Part shown: positions 33,801 through 44,150 of the stretch, in pieces
Numbering within the stretch: the first letter of the stretch is position 1
Layout: each line of letters opens with the position of its first letter
NCBI GenBank assembly: GCA_028274465.1
Contig: CM051456.1
Location: 2,171,545 to 2,235,544 of the forward strand
Reading direction: 5' to 3'
Origin: Plantago ovata
Taxonomy: Eukaryota > Streptophyta > Magnoliopsida > Lamiales > Plantaginaceae
Length of the DNA stretch: 64,000 nt
Notes under the pieces: generated by a model
What the model saw: only the letters and a program-made list of their open reading frames with translations
What the model was told of the DNA's origin: nothing
Databases searched by the model: none
Made by a program: the position numbers and the translations under genes

Positions 33801-34702
33801 TAGTATATCTAAATGCATGTTATTTAGGATCCTTGTTTAGCATGACATGGTTTAGTTCAAGTAGCAGAGATGCATGGGTACATATGTTTGATGCCTTCTG
33901 GCCTCGTATCTTTAAAGTACGCCTGTAGAAGTAAGAGATTCTGCCACTGGGAATCAAAAGGCTTTAGTGTGGCAGGCTAGGCAACTTGTGGAGATTCACG
34001 TGTAACGTTTGCTCCATATCGGGCTTAGGCAACTTGTGTTTGGATGTCACTATGTGTTGTGCTCTGAGCGTCATTCTTCTACACAGATGAAAATACTCAT
34101 GTTAACCATCAATAGCCTATCAAAATGTCATCTATTTTCTCTTGTCACTAGATTGCGTGTGTTTTGCGATACAACCCTTAATGATATCATTGCGCTGTGT
34201 GTGATTTACTATAAAACCTTAAATTATGTGATTGAACTGCTGTGTTTTTGCGTTACATGTGATATTTTTCAGGTTGGACCTAATACCGCTTTGTCACTTG
34301 CTATGAAATCGCGGAAGTTGTGCTACTTGGACATATCAGGGTGCCGCAGACTTACCACCAATGCTCTAGGCATGATCGTCGACAGCTGCTTGTCACTGAA
34401 GCTTCTCAAAGTTTTAGGCCTCACTCAGGTGTGTGTACATACCCACATGTCTAAAATGACTTATTTTTGCTGGTTCATTTCCAAATAAGTACAAACTTAG
34501 CTGCCAAATGCGACCCATTATGTTGTTTAATTCTATGTGATGTTGTTGTTGTTTCCTGCAGATATCTCGTGATGAGTTCCTACGTGGTCACTCTAACCCA
34601 CAGTTGAGGGTAATTGGATTTAAGTCGACGGGAATCCTGGATCATATCAACTTACTCGATCCTGATCATGAAGTGTTCTTGCAGTATTCAGATATCAATT
34701 AA
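30856..34702 (+). CDS. RAD7-like LRR protein, copy B (intact)
   Basis: Six exons (30856-32112, 32349-32782, 32910-33071, 33602-33677, 34273-34428, 34562-34702), GT-AG, 741 residues. The first ~330 residues are low in conservation and repetitive: repeated IEKRIQDLGLEKN/ IDKNIQELGLDID units, acidic Ser/Asp runs (SYSDDDSDDNGD), and a duplicated DMEVGGSSSRQ/DMEVGESSSRQ block. A basic KARRIEAARRFARNEPS stretch follows, then from about residue 335 the RAD7-like LRR array (VPSLWELSLTVLA, GCPTEVRVKNCSWL, LAVLSLRGSFRLTD, RELYIDGCVEI, GFIDLLVSVCGESLKGL, MIVDSCLSLKLLKVLG). No classical F-box is obvious. Family role in DNA-damage recognition is known for yeast RAD7; here it is inference. Confidence 0.85.
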
Positions 34703-36039
34703 TTAGCAAGGCGAGAGACGTAAGTACGTACGTACGTAGCACCATGAGTTTCTTTCTGCAATAGCATCAAGAATACTATTCTGAGCTTGACGAAAGCTGA
34801 TGATGATGGATTCTACAGTATTATCTAGCTTTTACGCCCTGATCTTGGGTGACTCATAGTCATATATCGTAATCAGAAACTTTTGTTTCGGATAGATTTG
34901 TGTATGTGGTACTTGCTGATTTTTTGTTAATAGTACACAGTTACTGTATACTTGGATATAGCACAAGCGCCTAGCATGCAGTACAAATTTGAGGTTTTCT
35001 ACGCGAACTTGGGTTACATGATCTACATGACTTTGACAACTTCATAGTCGAAAGATCAAGTCATGAACTCATTGCTTCTTACACTTTAAGCTGCAAACCC
35101 AAGGCAGCTACAACTAGAACGTTAAGTAACAAGCCTGGCCTGTGGATGAGCCACCGTACCAACACTATGAATCCATTCCGGTAAGGATCAAACCTAGATC
35201 AACTAAAGAGTAGTAAGTAGTACAGTTTCTTAAAATTTTCTGTTAGGCCTAAAATTTGACATCTATATTTGAAAGGTCTCGGTGTCTGGCTCTACTCTGC
35301 AGAACTAATAGTGCCATGATTTAACTAAATAATGCGATATTCATTTGTTTGTATCGCTCAAGTTGGATGCGATATATAGAGTGTCTTTCTCTCTAAGTTG
35401 GCCAGTTGGTGAAACATATGTACGTACAAGTAGTTTGGTACAACTCGATATGTTGTTCTTGATTTCTGGGTACGCCCTAATCTTGGGCTACTCATTTATC
35501 ATCATGCATTAGATTGATTTTGCCCAAATAAAATATGTATTACATGACTGACTTTACTTAATTGATTAATTTCCCAAAATTAAATCATCATCAATAATTC
35601 TCTGTAGTACGTTAATGTACATCGATCACCTACCTCACTCACTATACCGGTATACCCTCTCAAGATATGATTTTTGTGTCTTGTTCTTGTGTGTTTCTGA
35701 TTATAAAATTTGCTTGGTGATCTAAAGTTTTACGATTTTGCAATTTGTTCTTATTTTACTTTTGATTGATTTTGCAATTTTAAACCATTTCCTCTGTCCG
35801 CGTTCAACTACTACAGTACGTACGTAACACAGTTACAAATCTTTTATGATCGTAATTCGTAACATAATGGTCGGTCGATGGTGGATGTACGAGCTTTTGC
35901 GCCTTGCAAATACTACACCTGCTTGTTTCCCGTGGTCATAATATTTGTAAATGTTTTAATATATATCATTTGTTGCAATGTATCTGTTGTTATACTTGTT
36001 CAAATGAAATAGTTTACTCGTAGGAGTACTCTACTTGTT
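34703..36039. other. 3' flank of RAD7-like copy B
   Basis: 34703-35120 is duplicated after copy A. Several 'tacgtacgtacgta' palindromic runs occur (34723, 35818). No gene is supported up to the copia insertion. Confidence 0.45.
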
Positions 36040-36044
36040 CACTT

Positions 36045-36243
36045 TATTAAGGAAGAATTAATGCATGATTCTTCATAACGTGATTTGTGGGATTTAGTAC
36101 ATAATTGTAATTAGTAGTGTTAAGTTAACATAGATATTCTTCGAGAATGTTCTCTACTAATTCTGTTGTAATTGTATTTGTATATATATGGGTGTTTAAC
36201 CCCTAATGAAATATATCATTATTCCACAAATCATCATTCTATA
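36045..36243 (+). repeat. 5' LTR of the intact copia
   Basis: 199 bp, beginning tattaaggaagaatt and ending catcattctata. A TATA-like run tatatatatggg at about 36180 is the likely retroelement promoter. Confidence 0.9.
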
Positions 36244-36254
36244 TGGTATCAGCC
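36244..36254 (+). other. Primer-binding site (initiator tRNA-Met)
   Basis: tggtatcagcc immediately after the LTR; complementary to the 3' end of initiator tRNA-Met, as usual in plant copia elements. Confidence 0.85.
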
Positions 36255-36376
36255 TTTTGAATCCTGGGCACCCACAAATCCATTTACTTATTCATTTTTT
36301 TTTAACCCTAAAAGTAAGTCAAATACTTACTACTTCCCTAGCGCCGCTTCCATCTACGTTTATCCATCTCACAGCC

Positions 36377-39300
36377 ATGACTCAATCCACCACCATTGTT
36401 GATGAATCTGGTGATTCTAACCACAACAAAACCACCGAACAGACCAATAATCCCGTCCCACCCGCTGATCCGCAAATCACCATCATCTCCACCCCATTCC
36501 CAAATTCTCATAAACTCAATCGCAAAAACTTTCCTCAATGGCGCGCTATGATTATGGCGATTCTGAATGGCTATGATCTCCAAGGGTACGTTGATGGTAC
36601 CATCATTGAACCTCCTTTGGCCTCTCCGGAGCGGAAGGCCTGGTTCCGCCAAGAACAAATCGTTCTGGCAACACTTCAAGGGTCTCTGACTGATGAAGTG
36701 ATTCCATATGCCTCTTCCTACACCTCTGCGGCTACTGCGTGGAAAGGCCTCCACCAGATTTTTGCCAGTCGTTCTCGTGCTCGTGTAATGCAACTCAAAT
36801 CCGAACTTGCTAAAGCACATATTGGTTCTAGTTCTGTGGCAGATTTTTTGCACTCCCTTAAGGCAAAAGCAGATGAACTTGCATTAATTGACTCACCTAT
36901 TTCAGATGATCATTTCACCCTGTATGCTCTCAATGGTCTTGGACATAAATTCCGAGATATTGCCGCATCGATTCGAGCCCTGCCATCCTCTGTTTCATTC
37001 CCAGAATTACTCGATCTGCTCAATGCACAAGAACGATTTGTTGACAAATTAGATGAGTCCTCTGCGCCTGCGGAGCTTACTGTTTCTGCCCATCTTGCTC
37101 GGTCACCATCGCAGCCACGTTCTGCTCCTCGTTCTGCTCCTCAGTATCAGTCCCCGGGCACCTTTCATGGTGGTAAGCCAAATTATAAGAATAAGAATAA
37201 AGGCCAATATACTACTAATTCTCGTGGCTCTCTCTTTTGTCAATGGTGTCAAATTCCAGGACACGGTGCATTGCAGTGTCGACAACTTCAGGCCAAACTG
37301 AACGCCTCAGCAAATTTGGCTCGGGCGCCTCCTAATTCTTGGCTTATGGATTCTGGCGCATCCCACAATTTGACATCTGAACTTGGCAACCTCTCTGTCC
37401 ATTCTGAATATGACGGGACAGAAGCGGTTCATCTCACTGATGGCTCCTCCATGCCTATCTCACATACTGGTACATCTCATTTACACTTTCCTGGCCGTAC
37501 ATTTAGTTTATCTAATGTCTTATGTGTACCTCGGGCACAAGAGAATTTACTGTCAGTTCATCAGTTCACTCGATCTAATAATGTATCTGTGGAATTTTTT
37601 CCCTCTTGTTTTATTGTGAAGGATCGACTCACGGGGGCGCCTCTAGCTCGAGGCACATGTGAGCAGGGCATCTATCGGCTGCAAGTTCCTGCCTTTTATT
37701 TAAAGTCTTCTGCTCATTTTAATTCATTGGGTCTGCGTACCTCTTTTGACATTTGGCATGCTCGGTTGGGTCATCCATCCCGCCGCATAAGTTCTCTTAT
37801 TATATCTAGTAATAATTTGCCGCTTTTGAAATCTGGTGTGTCGGATACGGCTTGTGACTCTTGCTTATGTTGCAAAACTCATAAATTGCCATTTTCTGAA
37901 TCTTCATTAATTTCGTTACATCCCTTGCACTTTATTTATGCTGATGTATGGGGGCCAACTACGATGTCTTATGATGGGTACCGATATTATCTCATTTTAG
38001 TTGACTCGTTTACCAAGTATTGTTGGTTCTTTCCGTTGGAGTCTAAATCACAAGTCAGGCCTATATTTGAGAAATTTTGTCCATTAGTTGAGAAACAATT
38101 TGGTCACTCGATAAAAAACTTTTATAGTGATAATGGAGGGGAATTTCTTGCATTACGGTCTTACTTATCGACTAAAGGAATTAATTGGCTTACCACAGCT
38201 CCCTACACCCCTGAGCAAAATGGCTTAGCAGAACGCCGACACCGTCATATAGTGGAAACCGGCAAAGCATTACTGCATTATGCCAAATTACCAGCAGTCT
38301 TTTGGTCTTTTGCCTTTCAAACAGCGGTCTATCTTATTAATCGCATGCCAACACCGCTTCTACAGAATGTTAGTCCGTTTGAAGTCTTGTTTCATCAAGC
38401 ACCCAACTACAAAAAACTACGCACTTTTGGTTGTGTTTGCTATCCATGGATCCGTCCCTACTCCACTGGCAAACTTGAACCGACTTCTCGTCCATGTATC
38501 TTTATTGGGTATTCTACAACTCAAAGTGCTTACCGGTGTCTTGATCCATCCACGAAACGCATATATATCTCTCGACATGTTCGATTTCGAGAAGAGGCCT
38601 TTGCGGACTTCTTCAACCCTACTTCGCATACTTCCACTGAATCAGAATCCGACTCTCTTGTTGTCTCAAGTGTTGGGATACCTCTTTCCCAGCCAGCCCA
38701 TCATCGGGTTGAGCCATCTCGGCCTGCATCACCTCGGCCCAACTTCTCGAACTCTATGCCTTCTCCATTGCCTAATACACCACAGCGACATGTCGACATT
38801 GCTCAGTCCATCCCACTATCTTCTGGAACTTCTACATTACGACCTATTGAGTCGTCTATCCAGCCTGTGGATGATTCCCGGCGAAGCACTCGCTCTCGTC
38901 AACTATCATCGCGTCTTACTGGGTTTATTACTGAATTACCACCATCTATTGCCCCCCGCCCAGCAGCGAATCGTGCAACCAACCATCCGTTACCTCCTGA
39001 TATTGAACCTACTTCAGTTGCACAAGCCCTACAAGACCCTCGTTGGCGCACAGCTATGGCAGAGGAGGTGACTGCACTTGCAACTCATGGTACATGGGAT
39101 CTTGTTGAACCACCTCCGAACTCTAACATTGTTGGTTGCAAATGGGTCTTTACGATTAAACGTAAACAAGATGGCACCATTGATCGGTATAAGGCTCGTC
39201 TTGTGGCTAAAGGATTTCATCAACGACCCGGTCTTGACTACCATGAAACTTTTAGCCCGGTTATTAAGCCTATTACGATCCGGACAGTTCTGTCACTCGC

Positions 39301-40573
39301 TCTTTTACACAGATGGGAAATGCGCCAGTTGGATATTAGTAATGCTTTCTTACATGGAACCTTGTCTGAGCCAGTTTTCATGAAACAACCTCCTGGTTTC
39401 GTTGACAAATCGCATCCACGCCATGTGTGTCTCCTTAAAAAATCTCTTTATGGTCTAAAGCAAGCTCCTCGAGCATGGTATGACACTTTAAGTGCTGCAC
39501 TTCTCTCATTCGGTTTTCATCAATCTAAAGCTGATACATCACTCTTTATCTACCGCCATTCGAGTGATTATCTCCTTGTACTCGTTTATGTTGATGACAT
39601 AATTCTCACCGGCTCGAGCTCATCTCTCCTATCAGCTCTCACCAATCACTTGAAAGCTCAGTTTGCTGTTAAAGACCTTGGAGCCCTCACATTCTTTCTT
39701 GGTGTTGAGGTTGCTCGTTGTCGAGAGGGACTCTTGCTCTCTCAACACAAGTACACAGTTGAATTACTTAGGAAACATGGCATGGATGGTGCTAAGCCTG
39801 TTAGCACACCAATGGCAACAACCTCCGCACTGGCCGTCTCAGGTCCCATTGACCCGTCAGATTATAGAAGTGCGATCGGTGGGTTGCAATATTTGACTCT
39901 TACTCGTCCCGATATCTCATTCGCAGTTAACAAACTTGCTCAGGCTATGGCTTCACCCACACTTGCCGACTGGTTATGTGTGAAGCGTATCTTTCGGTAT
40001 CTTAAAGGGACACTCCACCATGGTCTTCTACTTCGCACTCCCACATCATTATCTCTCACAGCTTACTCGGATTCTGATTTTGGAGGCAATGTCACTGATG
40101 GAAAATCTACCTCTACTTACATTATCTTTCTTGGGTCTAACCCAATCTCATGGCGTTCTAGGAAGCAAACTGGTGTTGCACGATCTTCTACGGAAGCTGA
40201 ATATCGTGCCTTGGCATCTACTGCAGCGGAGGTATGTTGGATATTCCAACTTTTTCGTGAACTCGGCATCTCTCTTCCATCACCACCTCGACTCTTATGT
40301 GACAACTTTGGTGCCACACGGCTTGCCTTGCATCCAATTATGCACTCTCGCATGAAGCATATTGCCTTGGATCTTCACTTTGTTCGTGATTTGTCTAACA
40401 AAGGTATTTTTTCGGTTGCCTATGTCAATACATTGGATCAGCTCGCGGATGCATTGACTAAGCCACTGCCTCGCTCCAGATTCTTGTCATTGCGATCCAA
40501 AATTTCCGTGGCCGATGGCACGTCAATTTTGCGGGGGCGTATTAAGGAAGAATTAATGCATGATTCTTCATAA
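36377..40573 (+). CDS. Copia gag-pol polyprotein, intact
   Basis: The open frame extends from inside the 5' LTR (36206) to a stop inside the 3' LTR (40573). The likely start is the ATG at 36377 (MTQSTTIVDESG), giving 1,398 residues. Order: gag with FPQWRAMIMAIL and a zinc knuckle CQWCQIPGHGALQC (about residue 288); protease WLMDSGASHNL; integrase with HARLGHPS and CDSCLCC zinc finger, DVWGP, YSDNGGEF, EQNGLAERR (DDE); reverse transcriptase with KARLVAKGFHQ and YVDDIIL (about residue 1071); RNase H with AYSDSDFGG and STEAEYRALA. No break or missing catalytic residue was seen. Single-frame gag-pol is normal for copia. The family is probably Ale/Retrofit-like by its short LTRs; not certain. Confidence 0.93.
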   Translation: MTQSTTIVDESGDSNHNKTTEQTNNPVPPADPQITIISTPFPNSHKLNRKNFPQWRAMIMAILNGYDLQGYVDGTIIEPPLASPERKAWFRQEQIVLATLQGSLTDEVIPYASSYTSAATAWKGLHQIFASRSRARVMQLKSELAKAHIGSSSVADFLHSLKAKADELALIDSPISDDHFTLYALNGLGHKFRDIAASIRALPSSVSFPELLDLLNAQERFVDKLDESSAPAELTVSAHLARSPSQPRSAPRSAPQYQSPGTFHGGKPNYKNKNKGQYTTNSRGSLFCQWCQIPGHGALQCRQLQAKLNASANLARAPPNSWLMDSGASHNLTSELGNLSVHSEYDGTEAVHLTDGSSMPISHTGTSHLHFPGRTFSLSNVLCVPRAQENLLSVHQFTRSNNVSVEFFPSCFIVKDRLTGAPLARGTCEQGIYRLQVPAFYLKSSAHFNSLGLRTSFDIWHARLGHPSRRISSLIISSNNLPLLKSGVSDTACDSCLCCKTHKLPFSESSLISLHPLHFIYADVWGPTTMSYDGYRYYLILVDSFTKYCWFFPLESKSQVRPIFEKFCPLVEKQFGHSIKNFYSDNGGEFLALRSYLSTKGINWLTTAPYTPEQNGLAERRHRHIVETGKALLHYAKLPAVFWSFAFQTAVYLINRMPTPLLQNVSPFEVLFHQAPNYKKLRTFGCVCYPWIRPYSTGKLEPTSRPCIFIGYSTTQSAYRCLDPSTKRIYISRHVRFREEAFADFFNPTSHTSTESESDSLVVSSVGIPLSQPAHHRVEPSRPASPRPNFSNSMPSPLPNTPQRHVDIAQSIPLSSGTSTLRPIESSIQPVDDSRRSTRSRQLSSRLTGFITELPPSIAPRPAANRATNHPLPPDIEPTSVAQALQDPRWRTAMAEEVTALATHGTWDLVEPPPNSNIVGCKWVFTIKRKQDGTIDRYKARLVAKGFHQRPGLDYHETFSPVIKPITIRTVLSLALLHRWEMRQLDISNAFLHGTLSEPVFMKQPPGFVDKSHPRHVCLLKKSLYGLKQAPRAWYDTLSAALLSFGFHQSKADTSLFIYRHSSDYLLVLVYVDDIILTGSSSSLLSALTNHLKAQFAVKDLGALTFFLGVEVARCREGLLLSQHKYTVELLRKHGMDGAKPVSTPMATTSALAVSGPIDPSDYRSAIGGLQYLTLTRPDISFAVNKLAQAMASPTLADWLCVKRIFRYLKGTLHHGLLLRTPTSLSLTAYSDSDFGGNVTDGKSTSTYIIFLGSNPISWRSRKQTGVARSSTEAEYRALASTAAEVCWIFQLFRELGISLPSPPRLLCDNFGATRLALHPIMHSRMKHIALDLHFVRDLSNKGIFSVAYVNTLDQLADALTKPLPRSRFLSLRSKISVADGTSILRGRIKEELMHDSS
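40531..40539 (+). other. Polypurine tract of the intact copia
   Basis: gcgggggcg lies directly before the 3' LTR and primes plus-strand DNA synthesis. It lies inside the coding frame. Confidence 0.8.
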
Positions 40574-40739
40574 CGTGATTTGTGGGATTTAGTACATAAT
40601 TGTAATTAGTAGTGTTAAGTTAACATAGATATTCTTCGAGAATGTTCTCTACTAATTCTGTTGTAATTGTATTTGTATATATATGGGTGTTTAACCCCTA
40701 ATGAAATATATCATTATTCCACAAATCTATCATTCTATA
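40540..40739 (+). repeat. 3' LTR of the intact copia
   Basis: 200 bp; identical to the 5' LTR except for one extra T near the end (aaatctatcattctata). The first 34 bp encode the last residues and stop of the polyprotein. Confidence 0.9.
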
Positions 40740-40744
40740 CACTT

Positions 40745-42176
40745 GTGTTACTATGTTTTTCTTTTTCCAGTACACTTTCAATTTTGAATGTCAAAATTTC
40801 ACTTCTTGTTAAACTATGTTTGTCCCAACAATCATGGTTTCCCCGCGCGATGATAAATAACCACATTATATTTCTTCATGCGCATCTGATCCTTACTAAA
40901 TTTTACGTTTAGTTCTTTAGCATTACGCTTATGCATCATGAGATGAGTATGTGAGTTTCATACTATGTTATATTTAATTAAATTTATTTTATAATATATG
41001 TAGTTCAACACTTATCTTATTTATATTTTACACGAAATTTAAAATTGATAGAAACTCAAAAGAGAGTTTTACAAAATACGAGGGGTATATCCCAAGTGAA
41101 GCACACGTTTAGTTTCCCGACACTCGAGCGTACAATCAATGCCCTGTTCTAGCTGAGGAATACATCAAGCTCTAGCTTAGGACTACGACTTAAGTAAAGC
41201 CTTACTACAACTACAATTCAATCACATCAATAACAACTCAAGAGAAATGCAATCAAAAGGCAGACTTCACCCACTCCATTCCGATTCCGGGATTCCAACC
41301 GTGAACGTACTCTCCAAGTGAAGTCAGGTAGTTTATAGCCGCTCTAACAAGGAACAATTGCTTCAGGCATTGATTTTAATCTCTCTTTCAGGGGGTGAGA
41401 AGGAGAACAAGATCATAAAATGCACTACCTTTCATGTAACGGCCAAAGTACCACTAGAACATTCACATCGTAAAACAGCAAAACACTCAACAACCTGAAT
41501 CTCTCAGACCTGCACAACCATCCACACAAAACTACCTTTCCCTGTGAAGTACCAACACAAAAAATATATATATATATTTTTTTATTTTTTTTGTTTACGA
41601 TGGAGAGAATGTCATCACCGTAACCCAACTATTAGACTTCATTTTGTCGTACACATAAATAATATTTGTGTCATAGGTTAGCAAGGTGCTCCAACTCTAA
41701 TGTAACAATTATTGTGACGTCAAGATAGTGGTGGTTCATGGGAAGGATAACTCTCTAGAATGTAGTAGGAAACTCTACGTTGCATGTGGTTGAGTAGAAT
41801 ACTCTAGAACTATGTAAGTGTAGGAATACGGTGGAAGGATCTAGAAACCTTCCAATATTTGTATAAATAGGGGCGGTGAGTTCATTTGGAACTCAACCAA
41901 GAAAAGTAAGAGAAAAGTGTTTTTACGAACACTCGCTACAAAGTCCAATTTACCTACTCATACGAGTCAGTTCGTCCATGTGATAACCAATTATGATCTA
42001 TTACTCATGATAATCGATGACGTTACTACCTTGAACAACTCAACTAACCTCAACTAACGGCAATTGTAGTGAGTTGTTCGTTTCTCATCGCGTTCGAATC
42101 CCATATGATTCTACCCAATCATATGGAGTGTTTCCTATATGAGCTCGCTCAATCAGTCAGCCTGGATAAGGCAACC
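40745..42176. other. Repeat-derived intergenic region, possible solo-LTR-like piece
   Basis: 41684-41937 resembles a copia LTR: starts tgtaacaatt, contains 'ccaatatttgtataaatagg' with a TATA box and a leader-like run after it. I could not find matching target duplications or a second LTR, so this is only a candidate. The remainder has no supported gene. Confidence 0.35.
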
Positions 42177-42177
42177 C

Positions 42178-42610
42178 AGGGGCGAAACTAAGGGGCAGCA
42201 GTTGCTGCCCCTGGAGTTTTCACAAAAAATTATTAATATGTCCTTTTGCCAAAATTTATTACTGTATTTATATATTATACTTTGTCAGCAAGAACAAATA
42301 ACTTATGCATTCGTGTCTAAGTGGTATCTAATGGAGGCTTCTATATACAGCACCCGGGTTCAAATCCTACTATTCTCAATATGTTCACGATTTTTACAAG
42401 ATCTATTCATTATTTATTTCATTACGTCAATGTACACGCTTCGGTTATAAAAATATTAAATAATTACCTTGAAATTAAGAATAAATAAATTAAATTTGAT
42501 TTTATTAGAAAAAAAATGAAAAACTTATATATATGTATATTAGTATATACCATACACGTTTCAGTAAGTAAAAGTTGCTCCCCCTGACTAAAATTCCTAC
42601 GTTCGCCCCT
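42178..42610. mobile_element. hAT-like non-autonomous element with internal tRNA-like motif
   Basis: The left end aggggcgaaactaagg and the reversed right end aggggcgaacgtagg are inverted and start like many plant hAT ends (CAGGGGCG). A perfect 9-bp hairpin (ggggcagca / tgctgcccc) lies beside the left end. Inside, 'gtgtctaagtggta' and 'cccgggttcaaatcc' (about 42315-42372) resemble pol III A and B boxes. No 8-bp target duplication could be read, so the class is tentative. Confidence 0.45.
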
Positions 42611-42616
42611 CATATG

Positions 42617-43172
42617 CTAAATTTTTTAAAGCGGGCCCAGCCGACCGGTTCGGCCGGAAGCCGGAGGGGGTCCGGCTCAAAAGCACATAGAAAACCGCCA
42701 TTCAGCCGGATTCCAAAAAACCGGCAAAACCGATCAAGAACCGGTGAGCCGGGAACCAACGAGCCGCTGATTTTTCCGGTTTTGGTCATTTTTCAAAAAA
42801 ATAAAAGAAATTTCCTTGCAGAAGCTGCTTCTTCTACTATGTCTTCATTATATTAAAACACATTATAAAGTCCATTTATACATAAATTAATTATTTATTG
42901 ATTAACGCTCTAAGTCGATTTCACTCTCTAATTCTTAGAACTTTTACGCTCTCACTTTCATTCTATGTGATCTAGAAAATTACGAAGGACAAAAAAAATT
43001 ACTACATTTTTTTAGTAACACTTATTTTCACTTTTTATTATGAAAAATAGAATATTATATGTACACGGAACACACATATATATATTTTTATAATTTTATA
43101 TGCTATACCGGCCCGGTCCGATCTTTTTGGGGGGGGGTCTCCGGCTTGACTTCCGGTTCCGGCTTTTAAAAC
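42617..43172. mobile_element. Inverted-repeat element with CCGG-rich ends
   Basis: The left part (tttttaaagcgggcccagcc ... gccggaagccgga) and the reversed right part (gttttaaaagccggaacc ... aagccggagacc) form imperfect inverted GC-rich arms of about 60 bp around an AT-rich centre. The arms are dense in CCGG in an otherwise AT-rich region. A 9-G run is at about 43129. No coding capacity. Confidence 0.45.
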
Positions 43173-43577
43173 ATAGCTGATATTAGGTATAGAATCCCGC
43201 AAAGCAACTTCATTCTCATGTTTCAATCCTAAAGACATGAACGTCGTTGACCAAATCCACAAACATCTACCTTCAAAAGTCTAATCTTACTGTATCCAAT
43301 CCCATATATACTAGATAGTTTTTTTTTAAATGCTCGTAACATTACAACGCACTAAGGCTACCAACAACTTCTCCAAATGGGATCATTAAATTTTTCACAA
43401 ACGAAATGATTAAACAAATCCCGAGGAATGACCAAATCTTGGTCTAGATTGATCAACCAAATTAATTATAATACCTACTAGAATATACATATCAACGTCT
43501 GAAACTCCTAAGTTATCGTCGCTCCACCACCATGCAATATATGTTCACTCTACTCTAGGCGGAATACTAGGGGAAAT

Positions 43578-44150
43578 TTGCAACTCAGTTCCGATGTGGA
43601 TATTGATGGTGCACGTAGTATTGAGGATGATCTACCATCTCGTATGTTTTTGGAGAAATTTCAAATGGTTGCAGAATTTGGACGTGACATGTATGAAATA
43701 TCAAGGGCTCGAGACTTGATAACCTTTGCACAGAGATTGATTCTATTCATGGCGAAATATTCGTCGGTGTTGTGTACTGTACTTTCTCTGTATTGTGCAG
43801 CAGACGCGACCTTTGACATCTGTATGGCACATTCTGATTACTTCCCAAGATCCAGGTTTCCTCTGTCCCTCTTTGCAAGTATCTTAGGCCCAATTCTAGT
43901 CGGTGGTTTATCTATTGGCATTCGACGAGTAATCACTCATTTATTCGAGTCTATTAGAGAATTTGCAAGAGATAAATCCGCACAAGGAAGAAGTGTATTT
44001 TGGAGGCATATGTCGGATATTACTAAAGGGTTTGCCAATTGGATTGCATTCACCCTATTCCCTATCTCAGCCACCCTGTGGGACAATAAAATCCCATCAA
44101 CGCCCCATCATCCGCATATTTTCATGTTCTATGGTCTTGCAGCTATATAA
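43578..44150 (+). CDS. Unrecognised membrane-protein-like ORF, possible gene fragment
   Basis: An open frame of 190 codons with no ATG at its beginning; the first Met is at about residue 23 (RMFLEKFQM). It could be an exon, since 'caactcag' near 43588 would serve as an acceptor. It contains likely membrane segments around LITFAQRLILFMAKYSSVLC, FPLSLFASILGPILVGGLSI and ANWIAFTLFPISATL, with charged loops between. I do not recognise the family. No donor or further exons can be assigned, so it may be a decayed fragment. Neighbouring sequence is transposon-rich. Confidence 0.35.
   Translation: MQLSSDVDIDGARSIEDDLPSRMFLEKFQMVAEFGRDMYEISRARDLITFAQRLILFMAKYSSVLCTVLSLYCAADATFDICMAHSDYFPRSRFPLSLFASILGPILVGGLSIGIRRVITHLFESIREFARDKSAQGRSVFWRHMSDITKGFANWIAFTLFPISATLWDNKIPSTPHHPHIFMFYGLAAI

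Larger units (their letters stand above)
36045..40739 (+). mobile_element. Complete, young Ty1/copia retrotransposon with TATA-type ends
   Basis: A 4,695-bp element with two LTRs (36045-36243 and 40540-40739) that differ, as far as I can read, by one inserted base. The host duplication CACTT flanks it (36040-36044 and 40740-40744). LTRs start TATTAAGG and end ATTCTATA, a non-canonical TA...TA pair in place of TG...CA. A primer-binding site follows the 5' LTR and a polypurine tract precedes the 3' LTR. The single polyprotein frame is open end to end. Near-identical LTRs imply a recent insertion. Confidence 0.93.

Noticed and set aside
38280-39071. 263-codon frame inside the copia element
   Set aside because: Out-of-frame shadow of the polyprotein; Leu/His-rich noise.
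41684-41937. Solo LTR
   Set aside because: TATA-containing LTR-like sequence, but no matching ends or 5-bp duplication could be read; kept only as a remark in the intergenic entry.
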